Shown in pieces: positions 25,457 through 33,895 of a stretch of DNA of 64,000 nucleotides. The position numbers were made by a program, and so were the translations under genes. This stretch comes from Actinoallomurus sp963823735. GTDB taxonomy: Bacteria; Actinomycetota; Actinomycetes; Streptosporangiales; Streptosporangiaceae. The stretch spans positions 2,542,001 through 2,606,000 of the forward strand of contig CAWGMO010000002.1 in the NCBI GenBank assembly GCA_963823735.1. Direction: 5' to 3'. Each line of letters opens with the position of its first letter. The stretch's first letter is position 1. The notes under the pieces were generated by a model. The model saw only the letters and a program-made list of their open reading frames with translations. It searched no databases and had not been told where the DNA came from.

Positions 25457-26590
25457 TCACGCGGGGATCCTCAGGTGGACCCGCCAGGTGTCCTGGTCCT
25501 CGCACGTGGACAGTAGGCCGCCGGCGAGCTTGGCGCGTTCGGCCAGGCCGGCCAGGCCGTAGCCCGAACCTGACCCCGTCAGCGGGCGGGTCGGCCTCCC
25601 CCGCGGCATGGGGTTCCGGACCGTCACTTCGACGGTGTCCGTGCCGTGGTCCAGTTCGATGGTGACCGGGGCGCCAGGGGCGTGTTTGCGGGCGTTCGTC
25701 AGTGCCTCCTGGACCGTACGGAACGCCACCAGCGCCGCCGCCGCGGAGACCGGTATCGGCGGCTCCGGGGCCTTCAGGGTGATCGTGTCGGGGTGGGTCC
25801 GGACCAGGTCGGCCAGCTGGTCCGGCAGCGGGCGGGCGTCCTCGCGCAGGGCCAGGACGGCTTGGCGGGTCTCCGCCATCCCGTCCCTGGCCAGGCCGCC
25901 GGCGCGGTGGACGCACTCGCGGGCCTTGGCGAGTCGGCGTTCGTCGACGGAGTCGCCGGCCAGGAAGCCTTCGGCGGCGCTGAGGTTGACCGACAGGGCG
26001 GACAGCGCGTGGGCCAGGATGTCGTGGATCTCCCGCGCGATGCGGGCGCGTTCCTCCAGCGCGGCGGCGTTCTTCTCCGCCGCCACGGCGCGGCGCTCCT
26101 GGGCCAGGGCGTGTTCGGCCTGCTCGGCCCGCGCCCGGTACGCGCCGCGGGCGTACCCGATCAGCCAGCAGCCGCAGAACGTCACGACGTCGCCCAGCCA
26201 TCGCGCCCCGGGCGGGCCGTCCACGGCCGTGGTCACGACCGTCGCCAGCACCGCGACGGTGAGGATCGCGAGCGAGGTCTCTCGCCGCAGGCCTTCGGCC
26301 GCGATCACCACGGCCACCGACGCCACGGCGGCGGCCGGGCCCCTGGCGCCCACCACGGCGAGCGCGCCGCCGCTGCCCGCCAGCATGATCAGCGCGGCCG
26401 GGCGTACGGCGGGACGCCTCGGCCCGATCGCCCAGGCGCACCAGCCCACGACGAGCAGGCCCGAGAGGCAGAGGGCCACCGGGGAGCGCCGCCACTCGAC
26501 CAGCGCCCAGACCGTCGCGGCCGTCAGCGCCACGACCCGCGCCGATTCGTACCACGGCCGGCCGTGCGGCGGACCAGGCAGGAAACGCAT
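25457..26590 (-). CDS. NarL-family sensor histidine kinase
   Basis: The 377-aa protein has about five membrane segments in the first 150 residues, a coiled region (A-L-A-Q-E-R-R-A-V-A-A-E-K-N-A), the phospho-acceptor I-A-R-E-I-H-D-I-L-A-H-A-L, and a HATPase domain with F-R-T-V-Q-E-A-L-T-N-A-R-K-H and G-S-G-Y-G-L-A-G-L. The ATG at 26590 gives a short basic N-terminus before the first helix; its ribosome site is weak. It pairs with the regulator at 24724. Confidence 0.88.
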   Translation of the reverse strand: MRFLPGPPHGRPWYESARVVALTAATVWALVEWRRSPVALCLSGLLVVGWCAWAIGPRRPAVRPAALIMLAGSGGALAVVGARGPAAAVASVAVVIAAEGLRRETSLAILTVAVLATVVTTAVDGPPGARWLGDVVTFCGCWLIGYARGAYRARAEQAEHALAQERRAVAAEKNAAALEERARIAREIHDILAHALSALSVNLSAAEGFLAGDSVDERRLAKARECVHRAGGLARDGMAETRQAVLALREDARPLPDQLADLVRTHPDTITLKAPEPPIPVSAAAALVAFRTVQEALTNARKHAPGAPVTIELDHGTDTVEVTVRNPMPRGRPTRPLTGSGSGYGLAGLAERAKLAGGLLSTCEDQDTWRVHLRIPA

Positions 26591-26756
26591 GGGCTCATCG
26601 TAGGAGCGCGTACGGCGAGGCGCGGGTGGAGATCGGGTTGATCCGCGCCTGTGCACCCGGCTTCCAACCGGCTCCTTCCGGAGGCCGAAGACGCGAGAAC
26701 GGCGCGATTCCTACTGTCGGTCGCATCGAAAAGGACGAAGACCGAAAGGCGTAATC

Positions 26757-27299
26757 GTGGGAATGACCGTATGGATTTTCAATCTGGTCCTGCTCACCGT
26801 CGTGCTGGAATCCGATCTCGGCACGCGGAAGGTCAGCAGATTCCGGGTACTTCGCCCGATCGTCACCTCGGCGGCGATCGTGCCGTTCTTCGTCGGGAAG
26901 GGCGCGACGAGCGGGTACGGCCTGCTGCTGGAGATCGGGGGTACGGCGGCCGGGCTGCTGCTGGGCCTGCTCGCCGGCTCCTTCATGCCGGTGCGTGCCG
27001 GAACCGTCAAGGGCAGGCGCTGCGCGCAGTCGCGCGCCGGCCTGGCGTACGCCCTGACGTGGATCGGCGTGGTCGGCGCGCGGCTCTTCTTCTCGTACGG
27101 CAGCGCGCATCTGTTCGGCCCGCGACTGGGCCGGTGGATGGCCGGCCACCACGTGTCCGGCACCGCGCTCACCGACGCGTTGATCTTCATGGCGGTGGCC
27201 ATGATGCTCACCCGCGCCGCCCTGCTCCACACCAGGTCCAGGTCCGCCCTGGCCCAGCCCGCCCCCGTACCGGTGGACGGTGTGCGCGTCACCGGCTAA
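26757..27299 (+). CDS. Membrane protein of unknown function
   Basis: The 180-aa protein has about four hydrophobic segments (near residues 3-18, 30-48, 55-75 and 130-148) and a glycine-rich third helix (L-L-L-E-I-G-G-T-A-A-G-L-L-L-G-L-L). The GTG start at 26757 follows AAAGG; an ATG two codons later is possible. Its last 4 bp overlap the converging SGNH hydrolase gene. The nearby divergent kinase suggests, but does not prove, joint regulation. Confidence 0.65.
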   Translation: MGMTVWIFNLVLLTVVLESDLGTRKVSRFRVLRPIVTSAAIVPFFVGKGATSGYGLLLEIGGTAAGLLLGLLAGSFMPVRAGTVKGRRCAQSRAGLAYALTWIGVVGARLFFSYGSAHLFGPRLGRWMAGHHVSGTALTDALIFMAVAMMLTRAALLHTRSRSALAQPAPVPVDGVRVTG

Positions 27300-28120
27300 C
27301 GGATGTTCTTCAGTGCGGGCACATCGGTGAGGATCCGGGCGATCGCCCGGCGGGCGCCTTCGGGGGTGTAGTGGACATGGTCGGTACGGAGCCGTACGCC
27401 GCTCACGACCTGCTCGCACGGCGGGCCCGACGGGCAGACCACCGGGCCCAGGTCGACGACGGTCACGCGGTCCGGATGCCGCCCGGCCCAGGTCCGGAAC
27501 AACGCTCGCTGCCGGTCGACCGGGAAGCTCGGCGGGGTGTTCGCGGGCTGTCCCGCCCACCAGGTAGGCAGGATCAGCGCCACGTGAGCGCTTCCGAGCC
27601 GGCCGAGCGTGTGGTCCCAGCCGTCGAGCATCAGGCGCTTCCATTCGTCGCTTCCCGCCGCGACGACCCGCCCAGCGAGCTTCACGTCGGACCATTCCAT
27701 GATGTCCGACCAAATGACGACCTTCGGCCGGAACCGAAAGGTCAGGTCGTCCTGGTACTCCTTCGCGTCGCGCGGGCAGTTCCGATGATTCTCGAAGTAT
27801 TCCGGGCTTTGGTAGGTGAGCACCAGATCGGTCGGCTGGCAGCCGCCCACGGTCGCCGACACCACCCCGACATGACGGGCGTTCATCTCGGCGGCCAGCG
27901 GAACGGCGAGCTGGCTGCCGGTCGAGTCACCGATGACACCCACGAATGACGGATTCCGTCCGGACGCGGGAAAGGCCACCAGGGGCCGCGGAGGCGGGGC
28001 TCCGCCGGCCGGTGACGCCAGAGGGCCGGCCACCGCCGCCAGGGCGATGACGAAGCCGTGCGGGGCCCGCCCATTCGAGCTGCTCAGGCCCGCCGAGAAC
28101 GCGCGGAGACGCCATGACAT
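27296..28120 (-). CDS. Secreted SGNH-fold hydrolase (acyltransferase-associated type)
   Basis: The 274-aa protein has a hydrophobic N-terminus and an SGNH domain: block I F-V-G-V-I-G-D-S-T-G with nucleophile Ser, and the C-terminal R-T-D-H-V-H-Y-T-P-E-G-A, which supplies Asp and His of the triad. This form resembles the SGNH domain fused to OafA-type acyltransferases, which handles O-acetyl groups on sugars, but no acyltransferase is adjacent. The substrate is unknown. Confidence 0.72.
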   Translation of the reverse strand: MSWRLRAFSAGLSSSNGRAPHGFVIALAAVAGPLASPAGGAPPPRPLVAFPASGRNPSFVGVIGDSTGSQLAVPLAAEMNARHVGVVSATVGGCQPTDLVLTYQSPEYFENHRNCPRDAKEYQDDLTFRFRPKVVIWSDIMEWSDVKLAGRVVAAGSDEWKRLMLDGWDHTLGRLGSAHVALILPTWWAGQPANTPPSFPVDRQRALFRTWAGRHPDRVTVVDLGPVVCPSGPPCEQVVSGVRLRTDHVHYTPEGARRAIARILTDVPALKNIR

Positions 28121-28316
28121 GGCCGCCCACGCTATCGATCACCGTGTGAACGGATCATCGGCGCTACCCAAACGACGATTAAAGGAAACGAGATTCCCGG
28201 CCGTTTCCGGCCAGCGGGAACCCGCTCACCGATCCTGGCCGAGATACGGATGGCAGGTGATACTCAACGAGGTGTGGCGTTAATTCGTCTTCCGTCCCGG
28301 TGAGAGGAGCGGCTGG

Positions 28317-30971
28317 ATGGCCGTTGACATGTCATTCCTCGTTGCCGGTGAGGACTTTTACGAACCCTGGGACACCGGAGATCCGGGAACCCGCTATGAC
28401 GCGGGCCCCATGCCGTCCGGCTGGACCCGGCGGGACTCGGGCGCGTGGACCCACTGGGGTCCGGACGGCCTCATCCTGCCTGATCAGGGCTGGAAAGTGC
28501 ACGTCTCCAGCTCCCTGCCCAACGCGGATTCCGTGCTGGCGGTGGTGTCGGCAGCGTGCGTCGAATTAGGAGTCCCGTTCAAGCATCTGGCGGGCCGCCG
28601 CATGTTCTTGCTGGCGCACGACAAGCACGCCAACCGGGTGCAGAGCGGTAAGTTCTGCACCGTTTATCCGCCCACCGAGAAGTGCGCGTCGCAGATGTTG
28701 CGGCGGCTGACGGAAGACCTGTCCGGGATCGGCGGGCCTTATGTTCTCTCCGACCGCCGTTTCGGGGCGAGCGAGTGCGTCTCCTACCGCTATGGCGCCT
28801 TTCGCGGCCGTACGCGGGTCGACGCGGAAGGCGCCCGTATTCCCACGATGACCGGCCCCGACGGTTCGGAGATCGACGACGAGCGGCGGCCGTCGTTTCA
28901 GTTGCCGGAAGGCCTCTCCGATCCTTTCCGTGAGGCCGTTCCGGCCTCCGCCGGACCGGTCATGATGCAGGGGTACACGTTCGAGGCCGTGGTGCGGCAC
29001 AGCAATGCCGGTGGCGCGTACCGGTTCCGCTCGGCGGACGGCGACTCGGTGTTCGTCAAGGAGGCGAAGGCGCACAACGGCTACACCGTTGACGGCGCCG
29101 ACTCGAAGTCGCGGTTGACCACCGAATACCTGGCCCTGCGGATGATTCACGCCCGCGAACCCGGCCTGTGCCCGCGCCCGGTGGAACTCTTCCATCACTG
29201 GGAACACACCTATCTCGTCACCGAATGGGTGCCGGGAATGCCGCTGTACCGGTGGATGGTGATCAACAATCCCGCCCTGCACGTCGGGGCGGACCCCGCG
29301 GAGTTCGACGACTACCACCGCCGCGCGCTGGCCGTGCTCGACCAGCTCGAAGCGCAGGTGAACCGCCTGCACGAGCTGGGCCAGGTCTTCGTCGACCTCA
29401 GCCCGACCAACGTGCTCGTGGACGACGACGACCGCGTACGCCTCATCGACTTCGAGGCGGTGCAGCCCGCGGGCCGCGTACGGCGGATCATGGGCACGCC
29501 CGGCTACCTGCACCCGGACGCGCAGACCGTGGCGAAGACCGATCCCGTCGAGCTCGACCGGTACGGCCTGGCCGCGCTGGCCCTGATGCTCGTCTTCCCC
29601 GCACACGAGGTCGCCGAGCGGAACCCGCGGGCCCTCGACCACCTGCACGCGAACCTCACCGAGATCGCCCCGGTCGCGCCCCGGCTGTGGCAGTGGGCCG
29701 TTCGCTGCGATGACCGGGCCGAGGACTCCGGCCTGCCCTCGCCGCGCGCCGTACGCGAGGACACCGTGACCGAGCTGCGCCGCCTGGCCGAGCGGACCGC
29801 GGACACGCTGGAGGCGATGGGCCGGCCCGACCACCCGGTGCGCGTCTACCCGACCACCCCGATGGGGTACGAGACCGACACCCGCGCGCTGGCCGCCGGA
29901 ACCGCCGGCGTACTGCACGCGCTGCACCACGCCGGCCGCTCCTGCGACCCGGCCATCGTCGCCCGGCTGAGGGACGAGGCGCTCGCGGCAGCGGACACCA
30001 GCGCCCCCGGCCTGCTGTACGGCACCGCCGGAATCGCCGGCGTCCTGTCCGACCTCGGGCAGGGCGAGGCGGCCGACACCCTGCTCACCGCGGCGGCGGC
30101 CCATCCGCTCAACGGCACCTCCGCCACCCTCGGCGGCGGCGCGGCCGGTACGGCGGCCGGGCTGATGACCCGCTACCGGCACACCGGCGAGCAGTGCCGG
30201 CTGGACCAGGCGCAGCGGCTCCTCGAAGGCATCCCGGACGGTGACGAGCTGACGTCCTGGCTGAGCCCGGTCAACCAGTCCGGGCCGGCCGGCGGGCGAG
30301 CCGGGGTGGCGCTGGCGCTGTACGACCTGTACCGCCACACCGGGGACACCCGGGTGTTCGACCGTGGCATGCGGCTGCTGGGAGAGGAGCTCGCGTACGC
30401 GCAGCCCCTGCCCGTGGACGCCCTGGGCTTCAAGACCACCCAGGCCGACCGCCGCGTCTACCCGTACCTGTTCGCCGGCAGCGCCGGATACGCCACGGTG
30501 CTGTCGCGCTACCTCGCGGACCGCCCGGACGCGGAGTTCGGCGTGCCCACCGACCTCGACCTCGGCCCGGCCGAGGTGCTGGAACGCTGCCTGCGCGCCT
30601 GCACGGTCCGCTTCGCCGTGTTCCCCGGACTGTTCCCGGGCCTGGCGGGGCTCGCCATGACGCTGGCCGACGCGGGACGGCGGCTGGGCCGCCCCGACCT
30701 CGTCGACGCCGCGTTCACCAGCGCCCGTGGCCTGTTCCGGTACGCGATCCCCCGCGAGGACGGCGTGGGCTGGCTCGGCGAACCCGGCCAGCGGCTGTCC
30801 GCGGACCTGTGGTCGGGCTCGGCCGGAATCCTCCTCGCCCTGACGCGGCTGACGGATCCCCTTGACGCCCTCGACACCGCGTCGAGGGAGGCCATGGCTT
30901 CAGCGGCCGTGGCTCCGGCACACGAGGAAAGGAGTGACCGGCATGGAGGAAGTTCTGCGTTTGCAGGCTGA
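28317..30971 (+). CDS. lanKC: Class III lanthipeptide synthetase (LanKC)
   Basis: The 884-aa protein has an N-terminal lyase domain (about 1-210), a kinase domain (about 215-470) and a LanC-like cyclase (about 530-860). The kinase shows Lys 248 (V-F-V-K-E), V-D-L-S-P-T-N (Asp 360, Asn 365) and I-D-F-E (Asp 378). The cyclase repeats keep G-T-A-G, G-S-A-G and G-L-F-P-G-L-A-G turns but have no S-W-C-x-G or C-H-G zinc motifs, as expected for class III enzymes. GAGAGGAG precedes ATG 28317. The 3' end overlaps the precursor gene by 29 bp. No exporter is linked. Confidence 0.9.
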   Translation: MAVDMSFLVAGEDFYEPWDTGDPGTRYDAGPMPSGWTRRDSGAWTHWGPDGLILPDQGWKVHVSSSLPNADSVLAVVSAACVELGVPFKHLAGRRMFLLAHDKHANRVQSGKFCTVYPPTEKCASQMLRRLTEDLSGIGGPYVLSDRRFGASECVSYRYGAFRGRTRVDAEGARIPTMTGPDGSEIDDERRPSFQLPEGLSDPFREAVPASAGPVMMQGYTFEAVVRHSNAGGAYRFRSADGDSVFVKEAKAHNGYTVDGADSKSRLTTEYLALRMIHAREPGLCPRPVELFHHWEHTYLVTEWVPGMPLYRWMVINNPALHVGADPAEFDDYHRRALAVLDQLEAQVNRLHELGQVFVDLSPTNVLVDDDDRVRLIDFEAVQPAGRVRRIMGTPGYLHPDAQTVAKTDPVELDRYGLAALALMLVFPAHEVAERNPRALDHLHANLTEIAPVAPRLWQWAVRCDDRAEDSGLPSPRAVREDTVTELRRLAERTADTLEAMGRPDHPVRVYPTTPMGYETDTRALAAGTAGVLHALHHAGRSCDPAIVARLRDEALAAADTSAPGLLYGTAGIAGVLSDLGQGEAADTLLTAAAAHPLNGTSATLGGGAAGTAAGLMTRYRHTGEQCRLDQAQRLLEGIPDGDELTSWLSPVNQSGPAGGRAGVALALYDLYRHTGDTRVFDRGMRLLGEELAYAQPLPVDALGFKTTQADRRVYPYLFAGSAGYATVLSRYLADRPDAEFGVPTDLDLGPAEVLERCLRACTVRFAVFPGLFPGLAGLAMTLADAGRRLGRPDLVDAAFTSARGLFRYAIPREDGVGWLGEPGQRLSADLWSGSAGILLALTRLTDPLDALDTASREAMASAAVAPAHEERSDRHGGSSAFAG

Positions 30972-31047
30972 GGTGGCGGGTCCGGAACAGCCCTGCATCA
31001 TCTACAGCACCAGCAGCATCGGCATCCAGTGCATGGACACCGAGTGA
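30943..31047 (+). CDS. lanA: Class III lanthipeptide precursor
   Basis: The gene encodes only 34 residues. The leader M-E-E-V-L-R-L-Q-A-E-V carries L-R-L-Q, the class III recognition motif (L-x-L-Q). The core contains C-I-I-Y-S-T-S-S-I-G-I-Q-C: Ser 22-x2-Ser 25-x4-Cys 30 fits the labionin/lanthionine pattern S-x2-S-x(3-5)-C, and a second Cys (18) lies near the leader end. AAGGAG lies 8-10 bases before ATG 30943, and the start is inside the synthetase gene. The leader length (about 17) is short for the class. A clear terminator follows. Confidence 0.87.
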   Translation: MEEVLRLQAEVAGPEQPCIIYSTSSIGIQCMDTE

Positions 31048-31070
31048 TCCACGAGTAGGCGCGCACGCGC

Positions 31071-31096
31071 CGGCCCGGCCCTCCTGGGCCGGGCCG
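31071..31096 (+). terminator. Terminator after the class III precursor gene
   Basis: A perfect 11-bp GC stem (31071-31081 with 31086-31096) with loop TCCT, 23 bp after the precursor stop, lies between converging genes. Confidence 0.82.
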
Positions 31097-31106
31097 AAAC
31101 CGCCGG

Positions 31107-31592
31107 TCAGCTCGACAGGCCGGCCATCATGCCGGGCTCGTACGAGCCCCCGAGGTTGCGCACGATCACGTTGAGCCGGTTGGCCATGTTGATCAGTGCG
31201 ACCAGGGAGACGAGCGAGGCGAGCTGGTCCTCGTCGTAGTGCTCGCGCGCCGTGGCCCAGGTCTCGTCGGACACGCCGTGATGGGCGTCGGCGATCCGGG
31301 TGCCCTCCTCGGCGAGCGCCAGCGCGGCACGCTCGGCCTCGGTGAACACCGTGGCCTCACGCCAGACCGCGACCAGGTTGAGCCGGAGCGCGGTCTCGCC
31401 CGCGGCCGCGGACTCCTTGGTGTGGATGTCGACGCAGAGAGCGCAGCCGTTGATCTGGCTGGCGCGCAGCATCACCAGGCCTTTGACGGCCGCGGGCAGC
31501 GTCGACTTCTCGATCGCCAGGTTGAGGCTGAAGATCGACTTGGCGATCTTGGCGCCGATCTCGGTCTTGATCAGGTCGATACGAGGTTCCAT
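31107..31592 (-). CDS. Carboxymuconolactone decarboxylase/AhpD-like protein
   Basis: The 161-aa protein has the AhpD core: M-L-R-A-S-Q-I-N-G-C-A-L-C-V-D-I-H-T-K-E, with the redox C-x-x-C and following His, then E-R-A-A-L-A-L-A-E-E. It is a cytosolic peroxidase-like disulfide reductase fold. Such genes are the classical partners and targets of ECF41 sigma factors, and this one is divergent from an ECF41 gene with matching promoter elements. The true substrate is unknown. Confidence 0.92.
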   Translation of the reverse strand: MEPRIDLIKTEIGAKIAKSIFSLNLAIEKSTLPAAVKGLVMLRASQINGCALCVDIHTKESAAAGETALRLNLVAVWREATVFTEAERAALALAEEGTRIADAHHGVSDETWATAREHYDEDQLASLVSLVALINMANRLNVIVRNLGGSYEPGMMAGLSS

Positions 31593-31641
31593 GACGTCCG
31601 TTCTCACTCGTGGAGGTGCTCGCCGCACCGTACGAACACGA

Positions 31642-31668
31642 GATGCCGGCGACCCGGCCCCTGTGACG
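31642..31668 (-). promoter_or_regulatory. ECF41-type promoter for the AhpD-like gene
   Basis: On the minus strand CGTCACA (31668-31662) is followed after exactly 16 bases by CATC (31645-31642). ECF41 promoters are known as TGTCACA-16-CGTC. The ATG is about 50 bp downstream. Confidence 0.7.
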
Positions 31669-31702
31669 GCGCGGCGATGTGACGTGCGCCACCGGACACG
31701 GG

Positions 31703-31729
31703 TGTCACACGGCGGCGCGGAGCGGCATC
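31703..31729 (+). promoter_or_regulatory. ECF41-type promoter for the sigma-factor operon
   Basis: TGTCACA (31703-31709) exactly matches the ECF41 -35 element, followed after 16 bases by CATC (31726-31729). It has the same spacing as the divergent element, and both continue T-Y-G-T-G-T-T-C-G. The sigma gene starts 38 bp later. Confidence 0.78.
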
Positions 31730-31766
31730 TTGTGTTCGGCACGCAGCGAACAGACGGGAGCCGGGC

Positions 31767-32669
31767 ATGAGTGAACACATGGACTCCGCCACCGAGGCGT
31801 TCGTCGCCCACCGCAACCTGCTCTTCACCGTCGCGTACGAGATGCTCGGCTCGGCCGCCGACGCCGAGGACGTCCTGCAGGAGACCTGGCTGCGGTGGGT
31901 GGACGTCGACCTCGGCACGGTGCGGGAGCCGCGCGCGTACCTGGTGCGGATCACCACCCGGCAGGCGCTGACCCGGCTGCGCACGCTCCGGCGGCGCAAG
32001 GAGTCCTACGTCGGCCCCTGGCTGCCCGAGCCGCTGCTCACCACGCCGGACGTGGCCGAGAACGTCGAGCTGGCCGACAGCGTCTCGATGGCGATGCTGC
32101 TGGTCCTGGAGACGCTCAAGCCGACCGAGCGCGCGGTGTTCGTGCTGCGCGAGGTGTTCGATCTGGAGTACGACGAGATCGCCGAGGCCGTCGGCCGCAA
32201 CCCCGCCGCCGTCCGCCAGATCGCCCACCGCGCGCGTGAACACGTCACCGCCCGCCGGCCGCGCGGCGTCGTCTCCGCGGCCGAGAGCCGCGGCGCGCTG
32301 GAGGCGTTCCAGCGGGCGATCGAAACGGGCGACCTGCAGAGCCTGCTCGACATGCTCGCGCCGGACGTCGTCCTCCTGGGCGACGGCGGCGGCGTCAGGC
32401 AGGCCGTACTGCGGCCCATCGTCGGCGCCGACCGGGTGGCCCGGCTGATGGCCGCCGGCCTGCCGAAGATCGACGGCGAGGTGTCGATCGAGCCGGTGCA
32501 GGTCAACGGCTGCCCGGCCCTGATCGTACGGCTCGACGGGGAGATCGACGACGTCGTGGCGGTACGCGTCGACGACGGCCTGATCACCGGGCTCTACATC
32601 GTGCGCAACCCCGAGAAGCTGTCGCGGGTCGAGCGGGAGACCGCCGTGTCCCTGGACTCCGGAAGGTGA
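31767..32669 (+). CDS. ECF41-family RNA polymerase sigma factor
   Basis: The 300-aa protein has region 2 (H-R-N-L-L-F-T-V-A-Y-E-M-L-G-S-A-A-D-A-E-D-V), region 4 (L-K-P-T-E-R-A-V-F-V-L-R-E-V-F to N-P-A-A-V-R-Q-I-A-H-R-A-R) and the SnoaL-like extension, including the D-G-G-G motif and a terminal N-P-E-K-L that define ECF41. It probably recognises its own promoter and that of the divergent AhpD-like gene. The downstream epimerase is in the same operon. Confidence 0.93.
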   Translation: MSEHMDSATEAFVAHRNLLFTVAYEMLGSAADAEDVLQETWLRWVDVDLGTVREPRAYLVRITTRQALTRLRTLRRRKESYVGPWLPEPLLTTPDVAENVELADSVSMAMLLVLETLKPTERAVFVLREVFDLEYDEIAEAVGRNPAAVRQIAHRAREHVTARRPRGVVSAAESRGALEAFQRAIETGDLQSLLDMLAPDVVLLGDGGGVRQAVLRPIVGADRVARLMAAGLPKIDGEVSIEPVQVNGCPALIVRLDGEIDDVVAVRVDDGLITGLYIVRNPEKLSRVERETAVSLDSGR

Positions 32670-32674
32670 TGACA

Positions 32675-33598
32675 ATGCGCGTGTTCGTGGCGGGTGGGAG
32701 CGGGGTCCTGGGGCAGCGGCTGGTGCCCCAGCTCGTGGCCCGCGGACATCAGGTGACGGCGACGACGACGAGCGCGGCCAAGCTGCCGCTGCTGGAGAAG
32801 CTGGGCGCCGAGGCGGTCGTCATGGACGGCCTTTCGGCGGCGTCGGTCGGCGAGGCCGTGACGGCCGCCCGGCCCGAGGTGATCGTGCACCAGATGACCG
32901 CGATCTCCATGGCGCACGCCGGCAAGCCCGACATCAAGCACCCCGACCGCTGGTTCGCCCTCACCAACCGGCTGCGCACCGAGGGAACGGACCACCTGCT
33001 GGCCGCGGCCGGCGGAGCCCACTTCGTCGCGCAGGGCTACGCGAGCTGGAACGGCGTCCGCGAGGGCGGCTGGGTGAAGACCGAGGAGGACCCGCTGGAC
33101 CTGCTCGAAGGGACGGCGGCACAGGCCGGTATGGAGGCGATGCGCCACGTCGAGGAAGCGGTGCTGGGGGCCGGCGGCGCGGTCCTGCGGTACGGCGCGT
33201 TCTACGGGCCGGGCGCCATCGACGACCAGGTCGAACTGGTGCGCAAGCGGCAGTACCCGCTGGTCGGGCGGGGTGAGGGGCACAGCTCGTGGGTGCACCT
33301 CGACGACGCGGCGAGCGCGACCGTCCTCGCCGTGGAGCAGAAGGCGAGAGGCGTGTTCAACATCGTCGACGACGAACCGGCGCCGGCGAGCGAATGGCTG
33401 CCCCACCTGGCGGCGTGCGCCGGCGCGAAACGGCCGATAAGGGTCCCGAAGTGGCTCGCCCGGCTGCTGGCCGGGGACCAGGCCGTGGTGATGATGACGG
33501 AGGGGCGCGGCTTCTCCAACGCGAAGGCCGAACGGGAACTCGGCTGGCGGCCGGATCACCCGTCGTGGCGTGAGGGATTCAAGGAGGAACTCGCATGA
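32675..33598 (+). CDS. NAD-dependent epimerase/dehydratase (extended SDR)
   Basis: The 307-aa protein has the nucleotide motif V-F-V-A-G-G-S-G-V-L-G-Q-R-L at its start and a Rossmann pattern to the end. Active-site Y-x-x-x-K is not obvious; the corresponding region reads R-Y-G-A-F-Y-G-P-G, as in atypical NmrA-like or epimerase SDRs. GGAAGG at 32661-32666 favours ATG 32675 over GTG 32666 and ATG 32669. It follows the ECF41 gene directly, completing the usual decarboxylase/epimerase neighbourhood of this sigma group. The substrate is unknown. Confidence 0.85.
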   Translation: MRVFVAGGSGVLGQRLVPQLVARGHQVTATTTSAAKLPLLEKLGAEAVVMDGLSAASVGEAVTAARPEVIVHQMTAISMAHAGKPDIKHPDRWFALTNRLRTEGTDHLLAAAGGAHFVAQGYASWNGVREGGWVKTEEDPLDLLEGTAAQAGMEAMRHVEEAVLGAGGAVLRYGAFYGPGAIDDQVELVRKRQYPLVGRGEGHSSWVHLDDAASATVLAVEQKARGVFNIVDDEPAPASEWLPHLAACAGAKRPIRVPKWLARLLAGDQAVVMMTEGRGFSNAKAERELGWRPDHPSWREGFKEELA

Positions 33599-33639
33599 CC
33601 CCGCTGCCCGGCGCTACCGCGCACCTGGCCTGACCTTTC

Positions 33640-33851
33640 GTGACGGCCCGCGGGCGGCGATTCCATTTCGCGCGGCACGGGCAGTCCGTCACCGTGATGT
33701 GCCGGGCCCAAGGGCGGAGGATCGAGCTTGGGCCGCACTACCAGGGCCCGAAGCCCGAGCCGGCGGCGTGGTACCGGCTCGACGCCGGGACGGGGTGCCC
33801 GCGGTCTACGTCCGGGTCGGGCAGGCGAACGACGTGCCCCGGTGCCCCTGA
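33640..33851 (+). pseudogene. Small hypothetical gene with a frameshift
   Basis: From GTG 33640 the frame reads F-H-F-A-R-H-G-Q-S-V-T-V-M-C-R-A-Q-G and L-G-P-H-Y-Q-G-P-K to W-Y-R-L-D-A-G-T-G near 33797. The natural continuation V-P-A-V-Y-V-R-V-G-Q-A-N-D-V-P-R-C-P and its stop at 33851 lie in the next frame. The change falls at a GGGG run. Product about 70 residues, family unknown. Just upstream, an ATG at 33595 with AAGGAGG opens only 12 codons. Confidence 0.4.
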
Positions 33852-33895
33852 GGTAGGCGCGCGGGATTGTCGGTGGTGCTCGGTACGTTCGCGGC

